Assembly: GCF_000518545.1 (NCBI RefSeq)
Contig: NZ_JADU01000009.1
Span: 1-64,000, forward strand
Source of the DNA: Hallella seregens ATCC 51272
GTDB taxonomy: Bacteria; Bacteroidota; Bacteroidia; Bacteroidales; Bacteroidaceae
Direction: 5' to 3'
Length of the DNA stretch: 64,000 nucleotides
Each line of letters begins with the position of its first letter. Position 1 is the stretch's first letter. The position numbers and the translations under genes are program-made. This document shows, in pieces, positions 25,157 to 33,629 of this stretch. A model generated the notes under the pieces. The model worked only from the letters and a program-made list of their open reading frames with translations. It had not been told where the DNA came from and searched no databases.

Positions 25157-27232
25157 ATGAGCCAAACCGAAAAACGTGTCAACCCTTTCATGGAGCCCTA
25201 CGGGACGCCACACGACACCATCCCCTTCCACAAAATCAAGTTCGAGGACTACGAGGAGGCCTTCATGGAAGGCATCCGACGCGACGACGAGGAGATTGCC
25301 AAGATTGTCGGCAACCCCGAGGAACCCACGTTCGACAATACCATTGCCGCCGAGGATCTGTCGCACGGGCGGCACTATTACGACCTGCTCGACCGCGTGT
25401 CGACCATCTTCTCCTGCCTGATGAGTGCGGAGACCACGCCCCAGATGGAGGCCCTGGCCCAGAAGCTGAGCCCCATTCTCACCAAGCACAGCAACGACGT
25501 CATCCTCAATCCACGGCTCTTTGAGCGCGTGAAATACGTATATGAGCACCACCGCGAGCTCACGCCCGAGGAGCAAACACTGCTCGACAAGGAGTACGAT
25601 GCCTTTGTACGCAGCGGCGCCCTGCTCGACGAGGAGGGCAAGCAACGGCTGCGCCGGCTCACCGAGGAGGCCGACATGCTCACCCTGCAGTTCTCACAGA
25701 ACCTGCTCAAGGAGAACAAAGCCTACACCCTGCACCTCTCCGACCGCGCCCAACTCGACGGACTGCCCGACACAGCAGTGGATGCCGCCGCACAGACGGC
25801 CCGCGAACGGGGCCTCGAGGGATGGGTCTTCACACTCGACTATCCCAGCTATTCGCCCTTCCTCACCTACTCCACACAGCGCGAGCTGCGCCGCCAAATG
25901 TACATGGCGCGCAACACCGAGTGCACCCACGACAACGCAGAGAACAACCTCCGGATATGCCAACGCCTCGTCAACCTGAGGCGCGAGCTGGCCCAGCTGC
26001 TGGGCTACGACTGCTTTGCAGACTATATACTCAAGCACCGCATGGCCGGCGACACGGCCCATGTGTACAAGTTGCTCAACGATTTGCTGGCCGCCTACAA
26101 GCCCACCGCCGTGCAGGAGGTGGAGGAAATCACGGCCATGGCCCGCAAGATGGAGGGCGACGACTTTGAGTTGCAGCCCTGGGACTTCTCGTTCTACGCC
26201 CACAAGCTGCAAATGGAGAAGTACGATCTCGACGCCGAAATGCTGCGCCCCTACTTCCAACTCGACAAGGTGACGGAGGGAGTGTTCGGTCTGGCCGGCC
26301 GTCTCTACGGCCTGACGTTCCGCGAAAACCCCGACATACCGGTGTATCACCCCGATGTCAAGGCCTACGAAGTGTTCGACAACGACGGCTCATTCCTCGC
26401 TGTTTTCTATGCCGACTTCCATCCGCGGGCCGGCAAGCAGGGCGGCGCCTGGATGACAGAGTTCCAGGGACAGCACATCACCAACCAGGGAGAGAACGTG
26501 CGTCCCCACGTGAGCGTGGTGATGAATCTCACCAAACCCACCGACACCAAGCCGGCATTGCTCACGCTGAGCGAGGTGGAGACCTTCCTGCACGAGTTCG
26601 GACACTCGCTCCACGGCATGTTGGCCAACACCCGTTTCGGCTCGCTCTCGGGCACAAACGTGTGGTGGGACTTCGTGGAGATGCCCTCGCAGTTCATGGA
26701 GAACTATGCCGTCGAGAAAGAATTCCTGCGCACTTTCGCCTTCCACTACGAGTCGGGCGAGCCCATTCCCGACGAGCTCGTCGACCGTATCGTGCGCAGC
26801 CGCAACTTCAACGTGGCCTACAGCTGTCTGCGTCAGGTGGGCTTCGGCCTACTCGACATGGCCTATTACACCCAGCGCGAGCCGTTCACCGAGGACATCA
26901 TGACCTTTGAAAAGCAAGCGTGGGCCCCGGCCATCATCACCCCACAGCTGCCCGACACGTGCATGACGGTGCAGTTTTCCCACATCATGGCCGGTGGCTA
27001 TGCAGCCGGCTACTACAGCTACAAGTGGGCCGAAGTGCTCGATGCCGACGCGTTCAGCGTGTTCAAGCAGCACGGCATCTTCGACCGCGCCACGGCCCAA
27101 CGGCTGCGCGACTGCGTGCTCTCGCGCGGCGGCACCGAGAATCCCATGACGCTCTACAAGCGGTTCCGCGGCCAGGAGCCCACCATCGACGCCCTGCTCC
27201 GGCGCAACGGCATTGACCCGGCCCACCCTTGA
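25157..27232 (+). CDS. M3-family zinc metallopeptidase (oligopeptidase A / dipeptidyl carboxypeptidase type)
   Basis: 691 residues, normal for the thimet oligopeptidase family. The zinc motif H479-E-F-G-H483 lies in FLHEFGHSLHGML and the third ligand Glu about 28 residues later in DFVEMPSQFMENYA. The substrate-binding HIMAGGYAAGYYSYKWAEVLDADAF region is conserved near the C-terminus. No signal peptide, so cytosolic recycling of short peptides is the likely role. The Bacteroidetes proteins are usually labelled Dcp-like; endo- versus dipeptidyl carboxypeptidase activity cannot be told from this. The next gene starts 30 bases downstream and is probably co-transcribed. Confidence 0.9.
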   Translation: MSQTEKRVNPFMEPYGTPHDTIPFHKIKFEDYEEAFMEGIRRDDEEIAKIVGNPEEPTFDNTIAAEDLSHGRHYYDLLDRVSTIFSCLMSAETTPQMEALAQKLSPILTKHSNDVILNPRLFERVKYVYEHHRELTPEEQTLLDKEYDAFVRSGALLDEEGKQRLRRLTEEADMLTLQFSQNLLKENKAYTLHLSDRAQLDGLPDTAVDAAAQTARERGLEGWVFTLDYPSYSPFLTYSTQRELRRQMYMARNTECTHDNAENNLRICQRLVNLRRELAQLLGYDCFADYILKHRMAGDTAHVYKLLNDLLAAYKPTAVQEVEEITAMARKMEGDDFELQPWDFSFYAHKLQMEKYDLDAEMLRPYFQLDKVTEGVFGLAGRLYGLTFRENPDIPVYHPDVKAYEVFDNDGSFLAVFYADFHPRAGKQGGAWMTEFQGQHITNQGENVRPHVSVVMNLTKPTDTKPALLTLSEVETFLHEFGHSLHGMLANTRFGSLSGTNVWWDFVEMPSQFMENYAVEKEFLRTFAFHYESGEPIPDELVDRIVRSRNFNVAYSCLRQVGFGLLDMAYYTQREPFTEDIMTFEKQAWAPAIITPQLPDTCMTVQFSHIMAGGYAAGYYSYKWAEVLDADAFSVFKQHGIFDRATAQRLRDCVLSRGGTENPMTLYKRFRGQEPTIDALLRRNGIDPAHP

Positions 27233-27261
27233 CCGCCCCAACGACATAACAACCCACACTC

Positions 27262-27741
27262 ATGGAAGACGAGAGAAAGCAGGAAGACAAGCGCCGCCGC
27301 CTTGACGGGCGCTATCTGCGCATGGCCCACATCTGGGCCGAAAACTCCTATTGCCGACGCCGCAAGGTGGGCGCGCTGGTGGTGAAGGACAAGATGATTA
27401 TCAGCGACGGCTACAACGGCACGCCGAGCGGCTTCGAGAACCGGTGCGAGGACACGTCCAACGTCACCTTTTCCTACGTGCTCCACGCCGAGGCCAACGC
27501 CATCACGAAGCTGGCCCGCTCGCACAACAACAGCGAGGGAGCCACGCTCTACGTCACGGCGTCGCCCTGCATCGAGTGTGCCAAACTCATCATCCAGGCC
27601 GGCATACGCCGCGTGGTCTACGGCGAAACCTACCGACTCGACGACGGCATCCAGCTGCTCCAGCGCGCAGGAGTGGAAGTTGTGTTCATGGACATGCAAC
27701 AAATCAAAGACAAGCAAGATGAAGAACGAGAACAAGAATAG
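27262..27741 (+). CDS. Deoxycytidylate (dCMP) deaminase
   Basis: 159 residues. Zinc-site motif H75-A-E-A-N and PC-x-x-C with C103 and C106 (SPCIECAKLII), plus ENSYCRRRKVGALVVKD and YNGTPSGFENRCED, which is the dCMP-specific N-terminal pattern (ComEB-like). It makes dUMP for thymidylate synthesis. It overlaps the following protease gene by 23 bases, so the two are tightly coupled. Confidence 0.9.
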   Translation: MEDERKQEDKRRRLDGRYLRMAHIWAENSYCRRRKVGALVVKDKMIISDGYNGTPSGFENRCEDTSNVTFSYVLHAEANAITKLARSHNNSEGATLYVTASPCIECAKLIIQAGIRRVVYGETYRLDDGIQLLQRAGVEVVFMDMQQIKDKQDEEREQE

Positions 27742-29371
27742 GTTTATGCCGCTGCTCATGGCCCTTTGCGTGGTCATCGGCATCATCATCGGCTCTTTCT
27801 ATGCCAACCATTTCTCGGGCAATCGGCTCACTGTCATCAACAGCGGGAGCAACCGATTGAACAACCTGCTACGCATCATCGACGACCAATATGTGGACAA
27901 GGTGGACATCGACTCCCTTGTGGAGAAGGCCATTCCGCAGATTCTCGCCGAGCTTGACCCCCATTCTGTCTACATCAGCGCAAGCGACGTGCAGGCCGCC
28001 AACGACGATCTGAAGGGCTCGTTCTCGGGTGTGGGCATCGAGTTTACCATCCGCGAGGACACCATCCACGTGCAAAACGTCATCCGAAACGGGCCCGCCG
28101 AGAAGGCCGGCCTCATTGCGGGCGACAAGATTGTGACCGTGGACGGCAAGCCGTTCGTGGGCAAGAGCGTCACCAACGAGGAGGCACAGCGTCGCCTCAA
28201 GGGCCCGCAGGGCTCCAAAGTAAAGATAGGAGTGCTGCGCTACGGCCATGCCAAGCCCATCGTCTACGAGGTGACACGCGGCGAAATTCCCACCAAAACC
28301 GTCACCGCCGCCTTCATGCTCGACGACAGTACAGGCTATATCAAGGTGAAAAACTTCGGAGAAAAGACCTATCCCGAACTGCTCATCGCACTGGCCAATT
28401 TGCAGCAACAGGGCTTCAGCAACCTCGTAATCGACCTGCGAGACAATACCGGAGGCTACCTGCAAAGCGCGGTGCAGATGGCCAATGAGTTCCTCCCCGC
28501 CAAGAAGCTCATCGTCTATACCCAGGGCCGCAAGTCGCCGCGCGAGGAGTATCGCTCCGACGGACACGGCGCCTATCAGACCATGCCGCTCGTGGTGCTC
28601 ATCAACGAGGGGTCGGCATCGGCCGCCGAAATCTTTGCCGGGGCCATGCAGGACAACGACCGCGCCACCATCATCGGCCGCCGTTCGTTCGGCAAGGGAC
28701 TCGTGCAGCAGCAGATTCCGTTCCCCGACGGCAGCATGATACGCCTCACCATCGCCCGCTACTACACCCCCTCGGGCCGCTGCATCCAGAAACCCTACAC
28801 CGACGGCGGCGACCCAAGCTACGCCTCCGACCTCATCACGCGCTACCAGCACGGCGAGTTTTTCTCGCAGGACAGCATCAAACACACCGGCCCTGCCTAC
28901 CACACGGCCAACGGACGGACGGTGTATGGCGGCGGCGGCGTCACACCCGACATCTTTGTTCCCGAAGACACGACGGGCGTCACCTCTTATTATAAACAGG
29001 CAGCCATGAGCGGACTCATCCTGCAATTTGCTTTCACCTACACCGACAACAACCGCCAAAAGATGAAGCAATTCCAGGAAATGCTCAAGCTCGCGGCCTA
29101 CTTGAAGAAGCAGAACACGGTGGACCAGTTCGTCAACTATGCCGACAAGAGGGGCTTGCAGCGCCGCAATCTGCTCATCCGACAGAGCCATTCGCTGCTC
29201 GAACGCTACATCAACGGCCGCATCATCTACAACATGCTTGACGAGCAGGCGCTCAACCAATACCTCAATCAGGACGACCCGGTCGTTGCCACGGCCCTGC
29301 GCGTGTTCCGAAACAACGCCTCTTTTCCCAAAGCCCCGGAGAAGGCAAAAGGGAAAAAGGTGAAAAAGTAA
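27719..29371 (+). CDS. S41-family C-terminal processing peptidase with PDZ domain
   Basis: 550 residues. Start chosen at the ATG inside the end of the deaminase gene, because MKNENKNRFMPLLMALCVVIGI gives a proper N-terminal membrane anchor. The PDZ domain lies at about 95-180 (GVGIEFTIREDTIHVQNVI, AEKAGLIAGDKIVTVDG), the tail-specific protease domain at about 200-400. The catalytic Ser is in NEGSASAAEIFAGA (S301, 25 residues before K326 in SFGKG), matching the usual Ser-Lys spacing. Anchored in the inner membrane facing the periplasm, it cleaves protein C-termini. The substrate is unknown. Confidence 0.9.
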   Translation: MKNENKNRFMPLLMALCVVIGIIIGSFYANHFSGNRLTVINSGSNRLNNLLRIIDDQYVDKVDIDSLVEKAIPQILAELDPHSVYISASDVQAANDDLKGSFSGVGIEFTIREDTIHVQNVIRNGPAEKAGLIAGDKIVTVDGKPFVGKSVTNEEAQRRLKGPQGSKVKIGVLRYGHAKPIVYEVTRGEIPTKTVTAAFMLDDSTGYIKVKNFGEKTYPELLIALANLQQQGFSNLVIDLRDNTGGYLQSAVQMANEFLPAKKLIVYTQGRKSPREEYRSDGHGAYQTMPLVVLINEGSASAAEIFAGAMQDNDRATIIGRRSFGKGLVQQQIPFPDGSMIRLTIARYYTPSGRCIQKPYTDGGDPSYASDLITRYQHGEFFSQDSIKHTGPAYHTANGRTVYGGGGVTPDIFVPEDTTGVTSYYKQAAMSGLILQFAFTYTDNNRQKMKQFQEMLKLAAYLKKQNTVDQFVNYADKRGLQRRNLLIRQSHSLLERYINGRIIYNMLDEQALNQYLNQDDPVVATALRVFRNNASFPKAPEKAKGKKVKK

Positions 29372-29407
29372 AAGGGTAAAAGAGTAAAAAGAGCAAGGGC
29401 AGAAGCG

Positions 29408-29956
29408 ATGAAGAACGAGACCCAGGCCGCCAAGCAGGCGTTGCGCGAACTCATCCGCCGGCGCAAGCGGGAGCACACGGCCGAGGAGCTGGCCGCGCTG
29501 TCGGCCGAGGTCATCGGCCGGCTGACGGCCCACCCGCGCATGCAGGCGGCCCGCACCATCCTACTCTACTGCTCGCTACCCGACGAAGTGGACACCCACG
29601 GCTGCATCGCCCGGCTGCACGCCGAGGGCAAGACCGTGCTGCTGCCCAAGGTCGCAGACGGCGAACGGCTGGAGCTGCGCCGCTACACCGGGCACGAGAG
29701 CATGCAGCCCGGTGCTTTCGGCATCATGGAACCCACGGGGCCGGCCTATCCGCGGCCCCTCGACATCGACGTGGCCGTGGTGCCGGGCATGAGTTTCGAC
29801 GCCCACGGCAACAGGCTGGGGCGCGGCAAGGGCTACTACGACCGCTTGCTGGCACGGCTCGCCCACACATACAAGATAGGCATTTGCTTCGACTTTCAGA
29901 AGACGGACTGCGTGCCCTGCGAAGCTACGGACCAGCCCATGGACGAGGTGCTCTGA
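29408..29956 (+). CDS. 5-formyltetrahydrofolate cyclo-ligase family protein
   Basis: 182 residues. RRRKREHTAEEL start, LPKVADGERLELRRY, GIMEPTGPAYP, VVPGMSFDAHGNRLGRGKGYYDRLL: the last carries the G-R-G-K-G-Y-Y-D ATP-binding motif of MTHFS. It turns 5-formyl-THF to 5,10-methenyl-THF. It follows the S41 gene by 36 bases; the spacer is a purine-rich phrase repeat (GTAAAAGGGTAAAAGAG). The end (PMDEVL) is a little short compared with the usual MDxVxTE tail but functional residues are present. Confidence 0.88.
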   Translation: MKNETQAAKQALRELIRRRKREHTAEELAALSAEVIGRLTAHPRMQAARTILLYCSLPDEVDTHGCIARLHAEGKTVLLPKVADGERLELRRYTGHESMQPGAFGIMEPTGPAYPRPLDIDVAVVPGMSFDAHGNRLGRGKGYYDRLLARLAHTYKIGICFDFQKTDCVPCEATDQPMDEVL

Positions 29957-29992
29957 CACCCCGCTCGCCCGGCGGTGCCATGCCGACGGCGC

Positions 29993-30283
29993 CTAATACA
30001 CCCTTACATCCACGATTACCGAGCTGCCCACGGCGGCATTGAGCCGCCGCACCAGCTGCGACCGCATCATGCTCAAGTCCTGACGCAACGCGGGATTCTG
30101 AATCTTGACGAAAAGCACTTGGTTTTTCACAAACTTTTCTGCCGTGTAGCGGGCCACCATGGGGCCGGCCACGCGATCCCAGGCCTCGACCACACGCAGC
30201 TGCAACAGCGGTGTCTCGAGCCCGCCGTCGCGCAGAAACTTGCGCAGCACCTCGCCCAGCGGCTTCACCTCGCGCTTAAACAT
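29993..30283 (-). CDS. DUF721 / DciA-like protein
   Basis: 96 residues. The pattern GEVLRKFLRDGGLETPLLQLRVVEAWDRVAG then TAEKFVKNQVLFVKIQNPALRQDLSMMRSQLV and the VIVDVRVY end is the short DUF721 (DciA) type. DciA proteins load the replicative helicase DnaB in bacteria without DnaC, so this is likely the helicase loader of this organism; the Bacteroidetes versions are short. It overlaps the end of recF by 8 bases, the usual pairing. Its start at 30283 is fixed by that coupling. Confidence 0.8.
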   Translation of the reverse strand: MFKREVKPLGEVLRKFLRDGGLETPLLQLRVVEAWDRVAGPMVARYTAEKFVKNQVLFVKIQNPALRQDLSMMRSQLVRRLNAAVGSSVIVDVRVY

Positions 30284-31391
30284 GGCCGCGTTCCCTTTCC
30301 TCGATTTCGCCCCCCTGCACGTCGAACAGCTTGTAGTCCTGCCGGCTGTGCCGCAGAATCTTGTCCAGATGGTCGCGGTTGGTGTCGGTAATGAAGATCT
30401 GTCCGTACTTGTCGCCCGACACCAAGTCCACGATCTGCTCCACGCGCTGGGCGTCGAGCTTGTCGAAAATATCGTCAAGCAACAACAGCGGCGCAGTGTT
30501 CGATGCCGTGCGCCGCAGGAAATCGAACTGCGCCAGCTTCAGTGCCAGCACGTAAGTCTTGGTCTGTCCCTGGCTGCCCTCGCGCTTCATGGGATAGTCA
30601 CCGATGAGCATTTCCAGGTCGTCGCGGTGTATGCCGTGCAGACTGTAGCCCACGGCGCGGTCGCGATGGGCGTCGCGCCGTATCACGTCGAGCAGGGGCC
30701 CGCGCTGCGCATGCGACACATAGCGCAGCGACACCGTCTCCCGCTCGCCCGAGACGTGCCGGTAAATCTCCTGGAACACCGGCACCAGCTCGCGCACGAA
30801 AGCGTCACGCCGGGCATACACCGCCTCGCCCTGCGCAGCCATCTCCTCCTCCCACAGCTGCATGAGCATGGCGTCGGGCTCCTGCTCCTGCCTGAGCAAG
30901 GCGTTGCGTTGCTGCAGGGCTTTGTTGTAGCGGTTCAGGGCATCGATGTACCGATGGTCGTACTGCGCAATCACCACATCCATGAGCCGCCGCCGCTCCT
31001 CGCCGCCGCCGTCCACGAGAATGGTGTCAGAGGGCGACACGAAGATGAGCGGCACGCGCCCGATGTGCTCCGAAAACTTCTTGTAATCTTTCTTGTTGCG
31101 GCGGAAGTGCTTGTGCCGTCCGCGCTTCATGCCGGCGTAGATGTTCTCCTCGGAGCCGTCGTCGGTCTCGTAATCACCCTCAAGCACGAAGAAGTCCTCC
31201 CCGTGGGTCATCACCTGGCTGTCCATATTGGTGAAGCTGCTGTGGCAGAACGACAGGTAGTAGACCGCGTCGAGCAGGTTGGTCTTGCCCTCGCCGTTGC
31301 TGCCGATGAAGCAGTTTACCTTGGGCGAGAACGCCAGATTGGCCGCACGAATATTCTTGTAATTGATGATGGAAATCTTGTTTAATCTCAT
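30276..31391 (-). CDS. recF: DNA replication and repair protein RecF
   Basis: 371 residues. MRLNKISIINYKNIRAANLAFSP start, Walker A GSNGEGKTNLLDAVYYL (about 30-46), the RecF stretch PLIFVSPSDTILVDGGGEERRRLMD, signature and Walker B LLLLDDIFDKLDAQRV, and ITDTNRDHL. It is an SMC-like ATPase that helps RecOR load RecA at gapped DNA. Followed by the dciA-like gene. dnaN is not adjacent here. Confidence 0.95.
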   Translation of the reverse strand: MRLNKISIINYKNIRAANLAFSPKVNCFIGSNGEGKTNLLDAVYYLSFCHSSFTNMDSQVMTHGEDFFVLEGDYETDDGSEENIYAGMKRGRHKHFRRNKKDYKKFSEHIGRVPLIFVSPSDTILVDGGGEERRRLMDVVIAQYDHRYIDALNRYNKALQQRNALLRQEQEPDAMLMQLWEEEMAAQGEAVYARRDAFVRELVPVFQEIYRHVSGERETVSLRYVSHAQRGPLLDVIRRDAHRDRAVGYSLHGIHRDDLEMLIGDYPMKREGSQGQTKTYVLALKLAQFDFLRRTASNTAPLLLLDDIFDKLDAQRVEQIVDLVSGDKYGQIFITDTNRDHLDKILRHSRQDYKLFDVQGGEIEERERGHV

Positions 31392-31414
31392 TTTACGCTG
31401 CGTGTGCTGGCGTG

Positions 31415-31422
31415 CAAAGTTA
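31415..31422 (-). promoter_or_regulatory. Promoter box of recF
   Basis: On the minus strand TAACTTTG, 24 bases before the recF ATG; back-to-back with the TPR gene promoter 65 bases away. Confidence 0.55.
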
Positions 31423-31486
31423 GCTGTTTTAGGCTGTAAAAACGAAAAAAGGGCATGATAAATTTCACTATCTGAGAGAAAAACCG

Positions 31487-31494
31487 TAATTTTG
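31487..31494 (+). promoter_or_regulatory. Promoter box of the TPR gene and ribH
   Basis: TAATTTTG, 38 bases before the ATG at 31532. Confidence 0.55.
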
Positions 31495-31531
31495 TCGCAA
31501 TGAATGAAATCATAAAAATAAGCAAAAAATA

Positions 31532-32224
31532 ATGGCAAACAAAAACGAACAGGCTACCTATGAGGTTGCCAGCAAAGAGCAAGCATTCTTCCAGAAGAAC
31601 GTCAAGGCAATTCTCATCGCCGCAGCTGCCGTCATCATCATCGTGGCCGGCTATTTCTGCTACACCACCTTTATTGGCCATCCGCGCCAGGAAAAGGCCA
31701 GCACGGCCATCGCACGCGGCCAGGAATACTTCAACGCCGAGCAGTTCGACAAGGCTCTCAACGGCGACGGCGCCGGCTACGAGGGCTTCGTCAAGATAGC
31801 CAGCGACTACAGCAGCACCGACGCCGGCAACCTGGCCAACCTCTATGCGGGCCTGTGTTACGCCAATCTCGGCAAGTGGCAGGAGGCTGTAAAGTACCTC
31901 GAAAGCTACTCGCCCGCGGGCGATGCCATGGTTGGTCCCGCCGCCATCGAGGCCTTGGGCAACGCCTACGCCCACGTGGGACAACTCGACAAAGCCGTGA
32001 GCAAGCTCAAGGAAGCCGCCGACAAGGCCGACCGTGAAGCCAAGAACGGCGTCAACAACAGCCTCTCGCCCGCTTTCCTGCTCCAGGCCGGACAGCTGCT
32101 CGAGTCGCAGAATAAGCAGGACGAGGCCTTGAAGATTTATCAGCAAATCCAAGCCAAATACTTGAACTCCCCACTCGTACAGAGCCACGAGATCGACAAG
32201 TACATCGAACGCGCTACGAAGTAA
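31532..32224 (+). CDS. Membrane-anchored TPR protein (YfgM/PpiD-helper-like)
   Basis: 230 residues. One membrane helix at about 24-45 (VKAILIAAAAVIIIVAGYFCY), then helical repeats: GQEYFNAEQFDKALNG, LANLYAGLCYANLGKWQEAVKYLESY, ALGNAYAHVGQLDKAVSKLKEAAD, AFLLQAGQLLESQNKQDEALKIYQQIQAKY. Single N-terminal anchor with TPRs is the YfgM build (periplasmic chaperone network), but sequence-level orthology is uncertain. ribH follows after four bases, so the two share a transcript. Confidence 0.75.
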   Translation: MANKNEQATYEVASKEQAFFQKNVKAILIAAAAVIIIVAGYFCYTTFIGHPRQEKASTAIARGQEYFNAEQFDKALNGDGAGYEGFVKIASDYSSTDAGNLANLYAGLCYANLGKWQEAVKYLESYSPAGDAMVGPAAIEALGNAYAHVGQLDKAVSKLKEAADKADREAKNGVNNSLSPAFLLQAGQLLESQNKQDEALKIYQQIQAKYLNSPLVQSHEIDKYIERATK

Positions 32225-32227
32225 CCC

Positions 32228-32704
32228 ATGGCCACCGCACTCCACAACCTCTCCGATTACGACTTCGCCCAGGTGCCCGATGCCAGCAACATGTGCTTCG
32301 GCATCGTGGTGGCCGAGTGGAATCCGGAGATTACCGGCGCCCTGCTCGAGGGTGCCGTGAAGACCCTCGAGAAGCACGGCACGCTGCCTGAGAACATCCA
32401 TGTGAAGACCGTGCCGGGCAGCTTCGAGCTGGTCTACGGCGCACAGCAGCTGAGCAAGAACGACGGTTTCGACGCCATCATCATCCTGGGCAGCGTCATT
32501 CGCGGCGAGACACCCCACTTCGACTATATCTGCCAGGGCGTGACCTACGGCATCGCACACCTCAATGCCTCGCAAAACATACCCGTCATCTACGGTCTGC
32601 TCACCACCAACGACCTGCAGCAGGCCCGCGACCGCAGCGGCGGACGGCTGGGCAACAAGGGCGACGAGTGTGCCATAGACGCCATCAAGATGGCCAAATT
32701 CTAA
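32228..32704 (+). CDS. ribH: 6,7-dimethyl-8-ribityllumazine synthase
   Basis: 158 residues. Family motifs in order: [52 protein letters not shown] (His of the proton-transfer site), [35 protein letters not shown]. It condenses ArP with dihydroxybutanone phosphate, the penultimate step of riboflavin synthesis. No FMN riboswitch; it is in an operon behind the TPR gene. Confidence 0.96.
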   Translation: MATALHNLSDYDFAQVPDASNMCFGIVVAEWNPEITGALLEGAVKTLEKHGTLPENIHVKTVPGSFELVYGAQQLSKNDGFDAIIILGSVIRGETPHFDYICQGVTYGIAHLNASQNIPVIYGLLTTNDLQQARDRSGGRLGNKGDECAIDAIKMAKF

Positions 32705-32708
32705 GTTT

Positions 32709-33098
32709 ATGATTGTTTACGAACTCCTCCAAGCCTACGATTTCGACGAGATCATGTCGACCATTGCCGACATGTTCCCCGGCACGGCCAAGTATCGCGA
32801 GCCCCTCCACGAGGCCTACAACATCCTGCTCGGCCTGAAGCCCGTGCCGTCGAAAAAGGACATCCGCTACAAGATTATGCCGGCCCCGCGCGGCGAAGAA
32901 AAGTACATGGGGGCCGAAGACCGCGACTTCGACACCACCTGGGAGGTGTGTCTGGGCAAGAACCTAAGCCGCGAGAAGGGCGTAGACCTCTCTGATGTCG
33001 AGATGTTGGCCAACGCTTTTGTCAACATCTGCTTCCTGGCCCGCCACCCCAAGGCTTTCGATGCCGCCTACGCCGAGCTGACCCGGCCCTCGCGCTGA
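32709..33098 (+). CDS. Conserved hypothetical protein downstream of ribH
   Basis: 129 residues, soluble, no signal peptide. I do not recognise the family. Visible features: IVYELLQAYDFDEIMSTIADMFPGT, an LGLKPVPSKKDIRYKIMPAPRGEEKYMG segment and a helical end (LSDVEMLANAFVNICFLARHP). It begins four bases after ribH and is surely in that operon. Likely a Bacteroidetes-restricted small protein. Confidence 0.7.
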   Translation: MIVYELLQAYDFDEIMSTIADMFPGTAKYREPLHEAYNILLGLKPVPSKKDIRYKIMPAPRGEEKYMGAEDRDFDTTWEVCLGKNLSREKGVDLSDVEMLANAFVNICFLARHPKAFDAAYAELTRPSR

Positions 33099-33132
33099 CC
33101 GCCGCCGCTGTTGCCCCGCCCCCGTCTTCCGT

Positions 33133-33149
33133 GGGCCGGCAACCGGCCC
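33133..33149 (+). terminator. Short GC hairpin after the ribH operon
   Basis: GGGCCGG (33133-33139), CAA, CCGGCCC (33143-33149), 35 bases beyond the last stop. No U run; weak evidence. Confidence 0.3.
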
Positions 33150-33204
33150 GCGCACAGCCCGCAACCGCTGCACATCCCTATGATATGGTTTGCCCCACCC
33201 ATGC

Positions 33205-33362
33205 TTGCGGCTTATCAAATCCTATCATACGCCTATCTTCTCCTATAAGCGCCCCTATCCCCTCCTACAAACACACCTATCCCCTCATACAATTGCGGCT
33301 TATCAAATCCTATCATACGCCTATCTTCTCCTATAAGCGCGCCTATCCCCTCCTACAAACAC
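33205..33362. repeat. Two 70-bp direct repeats, 88-bp period, pyrimidine-rich
   Basis: TTGCGGCTTATCAAATCC starts at 33205 and again at 33293; both copies run about 70 bases to CCTCCTACAAACAC with a single clear difference (GCGCCCC versus GCGCGCC). Inside, shorter words (CCTATCCCCTC, CTCCTATAAGCG) recur, so the array has nested periodicity. No gene in the 530-bp gap between the ribH operon and carB. Confidence 0.85.
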
Positions 33363-33387
33363 GCCGTTCTCACCCCATGAAAACACC

Positions 33388-33430
33388 GCAAACGCGGGGC
33401 GACTACGGCGCAAACGCAACGCAAATACGG
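33388..33430. repeat. Copy of the dispersed GC-rich intergenic repeat (locus C)
   Basis: CCGCAAACGCGGGGCGACTA and GGCGCAAACGCAACGCAAA match, inverted, the GCGTTTRCGGCG unit of the other loci. It runs directly into a long hairpin. Confidence 0.5.
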
Positions 33431-33458
33431 CGTTATCACTTCGTGATAACGCCGTATT
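33424..33458. terminator. Perfect 16-bp hairpin between the ribH operon and carB
   Basis: AATACGGCGTTATCAC (33424-33439), loop TTC, GTGATAACGCCGTATT (33443-33458), then CATTTTG on the plus strand. A bidirectional terminator is plausible. Confidence 0.65.
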
Positions 33459-33629
33459 CATTTTGACAGTGGGCCGTGCCGGCCAACACTTCCGCCCCAA
33501 CTTGCAGGGCCTCGCCCCACACATACCCGTCACTTTCGGCCACCCTTGCAGGGCCCCACACCGTGCGTGCCACTCGCTACAGCCAGCCCCACAGCCACGC
33601 GCAGGGCGCATTCGCACCGGCCGGCGGAC

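Noticed and set aside
33205-33362. CRISPR array
   Set aside because: Only two long copies without unique, equal spacers, and no cas genes in the window. The 22-bp arrays have no spacers at all.
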